Shown here: piece after piece, positions 9,428-18,407 of the stretch
Numbering within the stretch: the first letter of the stretch is position 1
How the letters are laid out: each line of letters opens with the position of its first letter
NCBI GenBank assembly: GCA_963834015.1
Contig: CAWIAG010000001.1
Location: 62,001 to 126,000, forward strand
Origin: FEN-1297 sp963834015
GTDB taxonomy: Bacteria; Bacteroidota; Ignavibacteria; Ignavibacteriales; Ignavibacteriaceae
DNA length: 64,000 nucleotides
Direction: 5' to 3'
Program-made: the position numbers and the translations under genes
Notes under the pieces: model-generated
Seen by the model: only the letters and a program-made list of their open reading frames with translations
Told to the model about the DNA's origin: nothing
Databases searched by the model: none

Positions 9428-9675
9428 TTAAATAATATATTTATTACGCGTATTTTTTTTGTTGAACTGAATTATTTCATTTAAAAATTTATCACCAAGC
9501 GCGCCTGCCTCTTCAAAAGTACCGGTGTTGCATTCGGTCCGTTTAAACTAAACCAATCAACTGCCTTTTCATTTTTTGTAGTTCTTAATCCAATTTTCAT
9601 ACTGCGTCCCAATTCGACTAACTTTGAACTTATAGTTTATTCAACAATACCCGTGCTCAATATCCCTATTTTAAA
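9428..9675 (-). pseudogene. Decayed F420-type NADP oxidoreductase remnant
   Basis: Directly overlapping the end of the YciI-like gene, the minus strand reads KIGILSTGIVE, then a stop, then TISSKLVELG, KIGLRTTKNEKAVDW and NGPNATP. After a one-base frameshift it continues GTFEEAGALGD and ends in a frame-specific stop. This follows the N-terminus of the NADPH-dependent F420 reductase-like family: a GxG dinucleotide loop, then LxxLGHxVxxGTRxxxNEKA, then NAxxGTFxEAAxxG. The start codon is lost, the glycine loop carries Gly to Ser and Gly to Glu changes, there is a TAA stop, one base is missing after the NAT codons, and the rest of the protein is absent. It reads as an old relic once co-transcribed with the YciI gene. 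Confidence 0.65.
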
Positions 9676-10016
9676 TAACTATTCCCAAAGACCTCAGTAA
9701 GAGCTTCTTTTTCTACCATCCATGAATGGAAGTGATATAAAAATGCTCCTGCTTTTACTGCAGGGTCTTGGTCAATAAGGGACTTTACTTCGGCTTCAGA
9801 ATTGACTTTAAAAATCGTTATTCCACGTATTTCTCCATTATCAATTAGAGGCCCAACTAGTAAAGTATTTCCCGATTTTCTCAATGATAATTGATATTCA
9901 ACATGCTCAATCTGTAACTTTGCTGATTCCGCAGTTGCTTCAGAAGTCCACATTGGTCCTTTTATTAAAAATAAAACGAACAATCTTGCCATTTGGCTGG
10001 ATGTTGGAACAGGCAT
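9666..10016 (-). CDS. YciI-like domain protein
   Basis: A 116-residue protein with the dimeric alpha-beta barrel pattern of YciI-like domains. After RLFVLFLIKGP comes a helix with HVEYQLSLRKSGNTLLVGPL, then GEIRGITIFKVNSEAEVKSLIDQDPAVKAG and a histidine-containing strand YHFHSW. The conserved histidine of the helix and the HFH strand are the usual candidate active-site residues, but substrates are largely unknown. An AAGGA ribosome-binding site sits six bases before the ATG at 10016. It shares its 3' end with the decayed reductase pseudogene and is divergent from the CheW-fusion gene. Confidence 0.75.
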   Translation of the reverse strand: MPVPTSSQMARLFVLFLIKGPMWTSEATAESAKLQIEHVEYQLSLRKSGNTLLVGPLIDNGEIRGITIFKVNSEAEVKSLIDQDPAVKAGAFLYHFHSWMVEKEALTEVFGNSYLK

Positions 10017-10278
10017 TTTAAATCCTTTTAGATGTGATTTGGGCTAAATTTCCATCTAAAAAAAGACAATCCATCAATTATCGGCAATATATGAAATTAT
10101 CTGAAAAATCTGAATTAACTGCAAATATGTCCAAAATTTGTAATTATTTTTATAGCGCCAGGCATCTTTAAAAGTTTTCTAAATGTCGATAATAATAATG
10201 GATTACTTTTGACTTTTAGCAATCCATTAATACTAATTAAATGAATAGTTTTCATTTTTATAAAAAAAGTGGTGAAAA

Positions 10279-12252
10279 ATGGCCGTTGATAAAAATATCA
10301 AAATACTCCTTGTAGAAGATGCTGGAGTTATGCGCAAAATGGAAATCAAGACATTAAATTCTCTTGATTTTAATAATGTAAGTGAAGCTGAAAATGGAAA
10401 GGATGCCATTGAATTATTAATAAAAGATCCGGCTTTTGAACTTATTATCAGTGATTGGAATATGCCCGTGAAGGATGGATTTGAATTGCTGAACTGGGTA
10501 AGGTCAAATGAAAATACCAGGAATATTCCTTTTCTGATGGCCACGGGTAGGGGTGAAAAAAAAGAAGTGGAAAAAGCATCCGAAGCGGGTGTTTCAAGCT
10601 TTATTTCTAAGCCGTTCAATAAAGATGAGCTATTTGAAAAAATAAATGAAGCCTTTGGAGTTAAATCTGAAGTCCAGGAACAAAAACCGTTAACACAGCA
10701 AACAAGAATATCCTCTTCTGGAAAAGTAAGAATTAAAGCGGTCCATATCCAAATTACAGATCACCTTACTTTAGGTATATTAAAAAATTTAATCAGAAAA
10801 AATGAAGTTACACCGAAACATTTTGAGCTTGAAACCGAATGTATGCCTAGCTGGAATACAGTTGCCAAAGCATTAGAAAATAAAACCGCAGACGCAGCAT
10901 TTATCTTGGCGCCTCTTGCAATGGATCTGTATAATTATGGAGTTCCATTACGCTTGATACTTTTTGCACATAAGAACGGCAGTATATGCGTAAAAAATAA
11001 AACCGGCGATGATGTCTCCGGGCCGGAATTTTTTAAAAACAAATCCTTTTATATTCCGCATACCATGTCGATACATAATATGCTGGGGCATATCTATTTT
11101 AATAATATTGGCCTGAAGCCCGGTGTCACCGGACAAAAAGATGTTAATATAAACTTTGAAGTCGTGGCCCCAATTAAGATGGGTGAGTTTATGGCAGGGA
11201 ACGAGGATGCAAGCGGATTTATGGTTGCTGAGCCTTTGGGAACCAAAGCTATTGCCGCAGGTTCGGCCGAACTTCAATTTTTATCAAGTGAAGTTTGGGA
11301 AAATCATCCGTGTTGTGTGCTTGCTGTTCAGGAAGATTTAATTAATAATTATCCAGATGCTGTGCAGGAATTTACCAGCTTATTGGTCCAGGCTGGGAAG
11401 GTAATCTCTCAAAAACCGGGATATGCCGCAGAAGTTGCAGTTGAATTTTTAGATCCTAAAAAAGAACTTGGACTTAAAGTCCCTATTCTTAAAAATGTAT
11501 TAACTGAACCAAAGGGAATTAAAACCGATAATCTTTATCCTGTTAAATCTGATTTGAATTTTATTCAAAATTACATGCACGATAAAATGGGTATTGGTTC
11601 AGTTATTAATTTAGATAATTTTGTCGACCTTAAGTTTGCAGATAAAGCCTGTTCGGAATCGGATAAATCCGTAAAGAAAAACAAAATTACTGAAGATGAT
11701 TTGTCATCCAAAGTAAAGCAGATTGCAAATAGGGGTAAAGAGAATGTTGAAGATCTTCATTCAAAAGAAGCTCTCAATATGGAAGGAAAGTATTTAATAT
11801 TTGTTCTCGATAATGAACGCTATGGAATTGAAATATTAAAAATTGTTGAAATTATAAAAATGGTTCCGATTACTTGTGTCCCTAATACTCCGGATTTTGT
11901 TAAAGGAGTAATAAACCTCCGCGGTAGCATTGTTCCTACGATCGACCTGAGATTGAAAATAGGCTTAGATGCTGCAGAATATAACAGCAAGACAAGAATT
12001 TTAATCGGCGAGGATGAACATGACGGTGCCAAAATCCGGGTAGGTTTTATAGTGGATGCAGTTGAAGTTATATGCGACGTCAAGGCTAAAGATATCGAAA
12101 GTTCATCCTCTTTCAATGATGAGGCAGAAAATCAATTCATTTTAGGAGCAGTAAAATCCAATGACGGTATTTATTTGTTGCTAAATCTTCCAATGATTAT
12201 TGCACCAATAAATGGTCTGGGAAAAAGCGCAAAAAAGAAAGTATTGGTATAA
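10279..12252 (+). CDS. Receiver - NrtA/SsuA-like binding domain - CheW fusion protein
   Basis: A 657-residue soluble signalling protein with three parts. Residues 7-127 are a CheY-like receiver with an intact site: E13/D14, phospho-acceptor D59 in ISDWNMP, T89 and K111. Residues 150-455 resemble the periplasmic solute-binding fold of NrtA/CmpA/SsuA-type proteins. The pattern includes AAFILAPLAMDLYNYGVPL, a FYIPHTMSIHNMLGH strand-helix, FMVAEPLGTKA and ENHPCCVLAV. There is no signal peptide or membrane segment, so this domain should sense a small ligand in the cytoplasm. Residues 503-645 are a CheW domain, including VKGVINLRGSIVPTIDLR. A CheV-like role in coupling a ligand and phosphorylation to a chemoreceptor-CheA array is inferred. 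The gene is monocistronic and is followed by a terminator; no other chemotaxis gene is nearby. Confidence 0.85.
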   Translation: MAVDKNIKILLVEDAGVMRKMEIKTLNSLDFNNVSEAENGKDAIELLIKDPAFELIISDWNMPVKDGFELLNWVRSNENTRNIPFLMATGRGEKKEVEKASEAGVSSFISKPFNKDELFEKINEAFGVKSEVQEQKPLTQQTRISSSGKVRIKAVHIQITDHLTLGILKNLIRKNEVTPKHFELETECMPSWNTVAKALENKTADAAFILAPLAMDLYNYGVPLRLILFAHKNGSICVKNKTGDDVSGPEFFKNKSFYIPHTMSIHNMLGHIYFNNIGLKPGVTGQKDVNINFEVVAPIKMGEFMAGNEDASGFMVAEPLGTKAIAAGSAELQFLSSEVWENHPCCVLAVQEDLINNYPDAVQEFTSLLVQAGKVISQKPGYAAEVAVEFLDPKKELGLKVPILKNVLTEPKGIKTDNLYPVKSDLNFIQNYMHDKMGIGSVINLDNFVDLKFADKACSESDKSVKKNKITEDDLSSKVKQIANRGKENVEDLHSKEALNMEGKYLIFVLDNERYGIEILKIVEIIKMVPITCVPNTPDFVKGVINLRGSIVPTIDLRLKIGLDAAEYNSKTRILIGEDEHDGAKIRVGFIVDAVEVICDVKAKDIESSSSFNDEAENQFILGAVKSNDGIYLLLNLPMIIAPINGLGKSAKKKVLV

Positions 12253-12293
12253 TAGGTTGCTTAGTACAGTCTAATTGGCTTTCAACTAAGCAG

Positions 12294-12317
12294 CCCATAA
12301 CTTCAGTTATGGGTTTT
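12294..12317 (+). terminator. Intrinsic terminator after the CheW-fusion gene
   Basis: CCCATAAC (12294-12301) and GTTATGGG (12306-12313) form an 8-bp stem with a TTCA loop followed by TTTT. A weaker upstream repeat (GCTTAGT near 12259 and ACTAAGC near 12286) could form an additional arm. Confidence 0.8.
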
Positions 12318-12486
12318 AAAAGAAAAATTTAATTGCAACCGTTTTAACGGTTTACATCTTCTTGCGCCAAATTATGAACGATGATTAATCTGTATATTTA
12401 TTCGATAAGAATTAATTTTAACACAGCCTGTAAAATTCGGGACTAGTTAATAAAATTTTTTGTATCTGTTTAACTTCGGCATCTGC

Positions 12487-12906
12487 TTAAAGATTTCTCT
12501 TTGCATAAGAAATAATTTTACTAATAATATCTTTTTCATCTTTATATTTGTAAACATTTTCTTTTGGAAGTACCCTTATAGTTCCGTTGCCCTGTGGCGC
12601 TATACTTTTCCATTCTGATATTCTTAAACTATCGGCAATAACCGCTTTGATATAAATATACGGCTGTTCATAAGTCTCGGTTTCATCGTTGGGTATCAAA
12701 GTAATGTTTTTCTTTTTTAATAAACTGCTTAATTTGGTTCTAAGTCCTTTTTCAAACAATCTATCGTTTTTAATAATCTTACTCTGATTATTTAGTATAA
12801 GGTAAGCTTTAAGTCTGTTTTGCTTTTGCTGTCCGAAAGATGTAAAAATTGTTAGTAGTAATCCGGAAATTAAAAAAAATGATAATAAACCCCGATTTAT
12901 ACTCAT
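12487..12906 (-). CDS. Secreted hypothetical protein
   Basis: A 139-residue protein with a clear N-terminal signal peptide (hydrophobic residues 7-24, with likely cleavage near FTSFGQQ). The mature region of about 115 residues is lysine-rich with short beta-type segments (KAYLILNNQSKI, YIYIKAVIADSLRI), suggesting a small periplasmic or secreted domain. No family was recognised. It is the last gene of the rodZ-ligA-GT9-like-STAS run, 14 bases after the STAS gene, so it is probably co-transcribed with it. Confidence 0.6.
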   Translation of the reverse strand: MSINRGLLSFFLISGLLLTIFTSFGQQKQNRLKAYLILNNQSKIIKNDRLFEKGLRTKLSSLLKKKNITLIPNDETETYEQPYIYIKAVIADSLRISEWKSIAPQGNGTIRVLPKENVYKYKDEKDIISKIISYAKRNL

Positions 12907-12920
12907 TATATCCCTTCTGT

Positions 12921-13268
12921 TTATTCGTTTTTTATTTCCTCAAAAGCTTCATCAACAGTATCACATACAGGCAGAACTCTGTCAAGTTGAGTAATTTTAA
13001 TCAATGTATGAACTTTCTCGGAAGGTGCTACAAGCCTTATTTTTCCCTCATTAGCTTGTAAAATTCGGTTTGCGACCAGTAAAGCACTTAAACCGGAACT
13101 ATCGCATGTCTCAACTTCGCTTAAATCGATTATTAGTTTGTTTATACCTTCAACTTTTAATAGGATTGTAAATTCTCCTTTTACTAAACCGGATATATTA
13201 GTGTCAAAACGTTTTTCATTCAATTTAAAGACAGTAATATCCCCGACCCGCTTAGTTTCGAAATTCAT
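12921..13268 (-). CDS. STAS-domain anti-anti-sigma factor
   Basis: A single STAS domain of 115 residues, similar to SpoIIAA/RsbV. The conserved phosphorylation loop reads DLSEVETCDSSGLSALL; the serine before SGL is the expected target of a serine kinase anti-sigma factor. The C-terminal helix (DTVDEAFEEIKNE) is typical. Such proteins release a sigma factor or another partner when unphosphorylated. No RsbW-type kinase or PP2C phosphatase is encoded in the window, so its partner lies elsewhere. It starts nine bases after the GT9-like gene in the ligA operon. Confidence 0.85.
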   Translation of the reverse strand: MNFETKRVGDITVFKLNEKRFDTNISGLVKGEFTILLKVEGINKLIIDLSEVETCDSSGLSALLVANRILQANEGKIRLVAPSEKVHTLIKITQLDRVLPVCDTVDEAFEEIKNE

Positions 13269-13277
13269 AATAATCCT

Positions 13278-13808
13278 TTAAAACATTTGAAGGCAATTTA
13301 ACAAATTTTTATAAAATATTTCAGGATTAACTTCCATATTATCTATCTGAAGGCTATAATATTTATCCGAATTCTTCTTCCTAAACCCAATCTTTACCGG
13401 CGCGTTAGCAAGGCACACCAGCATGCTGTTGAATAGGTTCTCTTCCTTTTCAAGGTCTATAACCACATCAAATTCAAATGTTTTAATCTTCTTTTCTAAT
13501 CTTTTTGAGGGGAGCTTAAGTTTATTAACATCAATAATACTGAAATCAAGCGCCTCTGAACGGTATTTTGGAGGAAGGAGATTAACACGAAAATCCTGTG
13601 TAAAGACAATAGTATCTTTGTTTAACCCGTCAAAAAATTTTAATACTTCAATTGCCTTATGAAATGGCACTTCTTTTAACGGCATTATTATTAAAAATCT
13701 AAATGAATTTTTTAAAAGATTTGTAAATGATTTTTTTTTAATATTGTTATGACTTGCTTTCTTATTTAAAATAAAATATGCAATTTTCAGCTTAATTAAA
13801 TCAATCAT
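13278..13808 (-). CDS. GT9-like N-terminal-domain protein, truncated relative to glycosyltransferases
   Basis: A 176-residue protein that resembles only the N-terminal Rossmann-like half of family 9 glycosyltransferases (heptosyltransferases). It has an initial beta-strand FRFLIIMPLKEVPFHKAIEVL, a middle FEFDVVIDLEKEEN and the characteristic segment LANAPVKIGFRKK. The C-terminal nucleotide-sugar binding half is absent, and the gene ends normally just before the STAS gene. A similar short protein family (DUF6913-like) occurs in Bacteroidota, so this could be a conserved stand-alone domain and not a broken gene. It starts three bases after ligA. The function is unknown. Confidence 0.6.
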   Translation of the reverse strand: MIDLIKLKIAYFILNKKASHNNIKKKSFTNLLKNSFRFLIIMPLKEVPFHKAIEVLKFFDGLNKDTIVFTQDFRVNLLPPKYRSEALDFSIIDVNKLKLPSKRLEKKIKTFEFDVVIDLEKEENLFNSMLVCLANAPVKIGFRKKNSDKYYSLQIDNMEVNPEIFYKNLLNCLQMF

Positions 13809-13811
13809 AAT

Positions 13812-15836
13812 TTATTTCTTTTCGTTCAGATAAATTAAAAATTCCTCCTCCGGCAATACTTTAACTCCCAGTTCTTTCGCTTTGTCCATTTTAGAACCGG
13901 AATTTTCGCCGGCAATTAGATAATCGGTTTTTTTGCTTACCGAGGAAGTAAGCTTGCCCCCTAGTGCGTGTATCTTTGCACTGGCTTCTTCACGGGAAAA
14001 AGTTGACAGTGTACCGGTAAGTACAAATGTTTTGCCGGTGAAGAATGAATTAACAAAAGTCTTTTTTTCTGATATAAAATTAAGACCGTGTTTTTTTAGC
14101 TTTGATACAATTTTTATATTTCTTTCATTTGAAAAAAATTCTCTTACACTGCCGCTTATACTTGGGCCTATCTCATTTACTTCCAATATTTGATCATCCG
14201 ACGCATTCATTAAAGCCTCAATTGATAAAAAGTGTTCAGAAAGTTTTCTCGCAGCTCCCGCACCTACATAACGAATTCCCAGTGCAAAAAGCACTTTCTC
14301 AAATGGTTGTTTCTTGCTGCTTTCTATAGCCTTAAGAAGGTTATCAACACTTTTTTCACCAAGCCGTTCAATTGCTATTAATTCCTGCCGGATATCCTTC
14401 AAATCATAAATATCGGCGTAAGTATGAAGAAATTTTTTCTCAACAAACAATTCAATTAGAGCTTCTCCCATTCCTTCAATATCCATCGCCCCTCGCGCGG
14501 CAAAATGTTCAATTCTTCCCTTAATCTGGGCAAAACATTCTGAATTTTCACAGTAATACGCAACTTCGTCTTCAGGTTTATATAACGGCGTATTACAAAT
14601 TGGGCAATTTATAGGAGGTTTTTCAGGTTTACTATCCTGCTTTCTTTCATTTAAAACAACTGATACTACTTTTGGAATTACTTCGCCGCCCTTTTCAATA
14701 ACTACTCTGTCACCGGCACGAATATCTTTTCTTTTTATTTCATCAAAATTATGAAGAGTTGCTCTGCTTATAGTAGATCCTGATAAAAACACCGGATCAA
14801 GTTCTGCTACGGGTGTAACCGCTCCCGTACGTCCGACTTGCCAGGTAATTTTATTAATTGTTGTAAATGCCTGCTTTGCCTTGAATTTAAATGCTACTGC
14901 CCAGCGGGGTGATTTCGCTATGCTGCCTAAAATTTTTTGCTGTCTTATAGAGTTAACTTTTATTACCGCACCGTCTATCTCGTATTCTAATCCTTCTCTT
15001 TTCTTTTCAAGTTCGCGGCATGCTTCAAGTGCTTCTTCTATTGTTTTACAAAGTTTATGTTCGGAATTTACATTGAAATTTAGTTCTTTTAATATTCTCA
15101 AATTTTCTAACTGCGAATTAAATTCCTCCTCCGTACTTATAAGCATGTATAGAAAAATATTTAATGGACGTTTCGCTACTATTTTCGGATCCTGCATTTT
15201 TAAAGTTCCTGCAGCCGAGTTTCTTGGATTTGCAAATAACTTTTCACCCTGCTCTTCTCTTTCTCTATTAAAATTTTGAAAATCTTTTATTTTCATAAAG
15301 ATCTCGCCGCGTGCTTCAAAATCATTTAATCTGTAATTAATAGATTTCGGTTTCTTTAATTTGAGAGGAACAGATTTGATCGTTCGAACGTTTACCGTAA
15401 TTTCTTCACCAATTGTTCCATCACCTCTCGTAGCAGCAGTTATCAAATTTCCGTTAACATAATTTATGCTTACGGAAGCGCCGTCAATTTTTGGCTCAAC
15501 TACATATTCCACTCTCTCATCTGCTGGAAGTCCGCCTCTGACTTTTCTGTCAAAGTCAATAAGTTCTTCCTCGCTATAGGTATTTGCAAGGCTTAGCATT
15601 GGAACTTTGTGTGTAATCGGTTTAAAGTCTTTTGTCAGGTCTTTGCCGACACGCTGGGTTGGTGAATCTGGGGTTATTAATTCAGGATACTCGGATTCAA
15701 GCTTTTCAAGTTCCTTAACAAGCAGGTCATACTTTTCATCGCTTATAACCGGATCGGCAAGAACATAGTACCTGTATTCATGTTTCCGGATGCTTTCTCT
15801 TAGCTCTTCGATTTTTTTTTCAATTTTACCGGGCAT
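13812..15836 (-). CDS. ligA: NAD-dependent DNA ligase
   Basis: LigA seals nicks in DNA during replication and repair using NAD. The 674-residue product has the adenylation domain with catalytic lysine K116 in EPKIDGAS, an OB fold, the four-cysteine zinc finger (CPIC then CENSEC), helix-hairpin-helix repeats and a C-terminal BRCT domain (FTGKTFVLTGTL). The ATG at 15836 is preferred; an in-frame TTG at 15848 would overlap the end of the upstream rodZ-like gene. It is the second gene of a five-gene minus-strand operon. Confidence 0.96.
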   Translation of the reverse strand: MPGKIEKKIEELRESIRKHEYRYYVLADPVISDEKYDLLVKELEKLESEYPELITPDSPTQRVGKDLTKDFKPITHKVPMLSLANTYSEEELIDFDRKVRGGLPADERVEYVVEPKIDGASVSINYVNGNLITAATRGDGTIGEEITVNVRTIKSVPLKLKKPKSINYRLNDFEARGEIFMKIKDFQNFNREREEQGEKLFANPRNSAAGTLKMQDPKIVAKRPLNIFLYMLISTEEEFNSQLENLRILKELNFNVNSEHKLCKTIEEALEACRELEKKREGLEYEIDGAVIKVNSIRQQKILGSIAKSPRWAVAFKFKAKQAFTTINKITWQVGRTGAVTPVAELDPVFLSGSTISRATLHNFDEIKRKDIRAGDRVVIEKGGEVIPKVVSVVLNERKQDSKPEKPPINCPICNTPLYKPEDEVAYYCENSECFAQIKGRIEHFAARGAMDIEGMGEALIELFVEKKFLHTYADIYDLKDIRQELIAIERLGEKSVDNLLKAIESSKKQPFEKVLFALGIRYVGAGAARKLSEHFLSIEALMNASDDQILEVNEIGPSISGSVREFFSNERNIKIVSKLKKHGLNFISEKKTFVNSFFTGKTFVLTGTLSTFSREEASAKIHALGGKLTSSVSKKTDYLIAGENSGSKMDKAKELGVKVLPEEEFLIYLNEKK

Positions 15837-15844
15837 CTTTCGAA

Positions 15845-16690
15845 TCAAAAATTTGGGGATGATGTTAAATATTGTAGACCTGAACTGTCAATTGAGACGT
15901 ATTTTACTTCGTGCTTATCGCCGCCGAAATTTAATAGCTTATTATTTAATTTGATTTGAACTGCTCCTGCATTACCAATCGTCATCTGGTAATTATTGAG
16001 TGCTTTCACTTCTTTATATGAGTTAGGATAAAGTGTGAACTCTTCGGTTTTGGTACCGTCAACTAATATTTTTATCCATGCAGCATCATTTGTTTTTAGT
16101 ATCAACGATAAACTGTCGGATCTTGATGATTTCTGAGTCTCCGTAGTAAACCGTTCTTCGTTATCTTTTTGTACCTGGTCGTAAGGTTTCTCGGAAACAA
16201 TTATATCTGAACTTCCCTTTATAAACGCGAAATAAACAATTGTAAAAATTATTCCTGCCCCTATTGCTATTCCTATGAATAATTTTCTTCTTTTGGATTT
16301 TTCGGAAGAAGCTTCAGTTTGTTGATTTGATGAGTCGTATGCTTCGAATATTGGTGTATAGGAAGTAGTATCAGTTTGTGTCTTGGATTGTTTCAATTCC
16401 TCGGTTTTTAATTTCTTAGTATCATCCTCCGTACTGCCGGATTCATCGTATGCCTTACCTCGTTTAGCGGCATCAAATTTTTTTAACGTAATTTTTTCAT
16501 CAAGTCCGACCAGTTTTGCATATTCCCTGATAAATGCTTTTATGTATAATTCCGGTAAAAAAGCAAAATTGCCGTTTTCAAGATTTTCAAGAAATTTTAA
16601 ATCAATTCGTGTTCTTGCCGCAATTTGTTGTAAAGAAAGTTCGTTTTTAACGCGAGCTTCTTTTAGTTCTTCTGAAAATTTATTTAACAT
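15845..16690 (-). CDS. rodZ: RodZ-like transmembrane HTH protein
   Basis: A 281-residue bitopic protein with the RodZ layout. An N-terminal helix-turn-helix (SLQQIAARTRIDLKFLENLENG) is followed by a charged linker, one transmembrane segment (LFIGIAIGAGIIFTIVYFAFI), and a periplasmic beta domain of the DUF4115 type (AAWIKILVDGTKTEEFTLYP). RodZ links MreB filaments to the cell-wall elongation machinery. No mreBCD is in the window. The gene heads the rodZ-ligA operon; its 3' end lies eight bases upstream of the ligA start. Confidence 0.88.
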   Translation of the reverse strand: MLNKFSEELKEARVKNELSLQQIAARTRIDLKFLENLENGNFAFLPELYIKAFIREYAKLVGLDEKITLKKFDAAKRGKAYDESGSTEDDTKKLKTEELKQSKTQTDTTSYTPIFEAYDSSNQQTEASSEKSKRRKLFIGIAIGAGIIFTIVYFAFIKGSSDIIVSEKPYDQVQKDNEERFTTETQKSSRSDSLSLILKTNDAAWIKILVDGTKTEEFTLYPNSYKEVKALNNYQMTIGNAGAVQIKLNNKLLNFGGDKHEVKYVSIDSSGLQYLTSSPNF

Positions 16691-16816
16691 TGTTATGTAT
16701 TAAAAATTGAAATTTATTTTAATAATAATCTAATAGAAATAAATTAAATATTGCAATAATAAAGTTAATATATTAAAAATATTCTGATGTCTAAGGCAAA
16801 TAAACCCGGGAAAAAA

Positions 16817-18181
16817 TTACTCTTCTTTAACAAGTTTAGCGGCAAATGCCCCATCCATATGGTGAATATGAGGAAGAGTCTGGATACATCCATCTTCATC
16901 AGCCAATTCCTTCGGCAGCACTTCTGTGGAATTTTTAAGCCTGAATTGTGGATAATTATTTAAGAATTTCTTTACTATCTCAAAATTCTCTTCAGGCTCG
17001 ATTGAACAGGTGCTGTAAACAAGAACACCGCCGGTTTTTAATAATGTAGAAGCTTTGACTAAAAGCCCATACTGTAATTCGGAAATTTTTCTAAGATCAA
17101 ACAGATCTTTTTTCCATTTTATATCCGGTTTTTTGGAAAGGGTTCCCGATCCCAGGCATGGAGTATCTGTAAGTATCCGGTCAAATAAAGCATCATTATA
17201 TTCCAGAGCATTAACTTCTATAGTTTTAATACTCTTAATTCCTAGACGTTCAATATTTTTCCGCATAATTTGTAATCTGCTGTCATACCGGTCTAAAGCA
17301 ATAATTTCTCCCTGATCGTGTATAAGACCTGCAATATATGCGGATTTCCCTCCGGGAGCAGCACATAAATCAAGTATCCGCATTCCTGGCTTAGCATCTA
17401 ATAGTCTGCAGGCAAGACCAGCGCTTTCATCCTGGACGTTAAAGTAACCCTGAGTAAAATAATCCCAGGCCGTTATATTCGTCAGATTTTGAAGTTGAAA
17501 GAATTCCGGAAGATACTTCCCCTGGTTAAATTTTAAATTTACTGAAATAAGAAGTTGTTTAAATTCTTCCGGGGTTGTCTTAAGAGCATTTATTTTAAGT
17601 GTTAGATATGGCTTTTCATTATTAGCCTGAAGGAGTTTCTCAGTGGCTTCTCTACCGAAACGTTGTAAATATCTTTTCACCATCCACGAAGGATGGGAAT
17701 AATAAGCGCTTAAATATCCCGTAATATCCTCTTCAGGGTCAGGATACCTTATTGCATTTTTGCTGCGTATAATATTTCTTAAAACAGCATTTGTAAAATC
17801 TGCAGGTTTTTGGCCCTGAAGCTTTTTAACAAATTCTACAGCTTCATTTACAATTGCATGGTCGGGTATTCGTTCCAAAAACATTATCTGGTAAAGAGCG
17901 ACGCGGAGAGCATTTTTTAAGTTAGGTATTGCTTTGGAAAACTGCCCTTTGTAAAAACCATTTAATACCCAGTCCAACCTGCCCATCCATCTGATGACAC
18001 CATGAACAATTTCATAAAGCAGGGCCTTATCCTGCCCGCTAAGCTCACTGTTACGCATTTCATTATCAAGAAGTTTTTCAAGATATGCGTCGGTTCTCTC
18101 AACGCGGTTCAAAATTTTTACTGCAAGTCCTCTTACACCCTCATATAAATTTTGAACTTTATGTTCTTCCAATTGTGTCAT
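16817..18181 (-). CDS. rsmB: 16S rRNA (cytosine(967)-C(5))-methyltransferase
   Basis: RsmB/Sun family. An N-terminal NusB-like RNA-binding domain (residues about 10-145, including LLYEIVHGVIRWMGRLDWVL) is followed by a SAM-dependent methyltransferase. The SAM site is DLCAAPGGKSAYIAGL. The two catalytic cysteines occur in DTPCLGSGTL and YSTCSIEPEEN. The length of 454 residues is normal. A cytosolic enzyme that methylates C967 of 16S rRNA is expected. The gene appears to be transcribed alone, with about 110 bases before rodZ and 226 bases to rpmE2. Confidence 0.93.
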   Translation of the reverse strand: MTQLEEHKVQNLYEGVRGLAVKILNRVERTDAYLEKLLDNEMRNSELSGQDKALLYEIVHGVIRWMGRLDWVLNGFYKGQFSKAIPNLKNALRVALYQIMFLERIPDHAIVNEAVEFVKKLQGQKPADFTNAVLRNIIRSKNAIRYPDPEEDITGYLSAYYSHPSWMVKRYLQRFGREATEKLLQANNEKPYLTLKINALKTTPEEFKQLLISVNLKFNQGKYLPEFFQLQNLTNITAWDYFTQGYFNVQDESAGLACRLLDAKPGMRILDLCAAPGGKSAYIAGLIHDQGEIIALDRYDSRLQIMRKNIERLGIKSIKTIEVNALEYNDALFDRILTDTPCLGSGTLSKKPDIKWKKDLFDLRKISELQYGLLVKASTLLKTGGVLVYSTCSIEPEENFEIVKKFLNNYPQFRLKNSTEVLPKELADEDGCIQTLPHIHHMDGAFAAKLVKEE

Positions 18182-18344
18182 ATTGAAAATTATGAATTAC
18201 TTAATATATGATGTTGTGTAGAATTTTTAATACTTTGAGAGCAAAAAATTGAATTATTTTTACAAAGTAAGTTAGTACTATTTTACTTAAGATTCTTACA
18301 TTATAAAAATATCACTAAAAAAGATAATATATACATAAAGCAAA

Positions 18345-18365
18345 AAGCCAGCTGAAAACTGGCTT
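18345..18365 (-). terminator. Intrinsic terminator after rpmE2
   Basis: AAGCCAG and CTGGCTT form a 7-bp stem with a seven-base loop; on the minus strand it is followed by a T-rich run (TTTTTG). It sits just downstream of the L31 gene. Confidence 0.75.
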
Positions 18366-18407
18366 CTTAATTTTAATAATTCCTAAAAATCTAATTCAAA
18401 ATATTTA

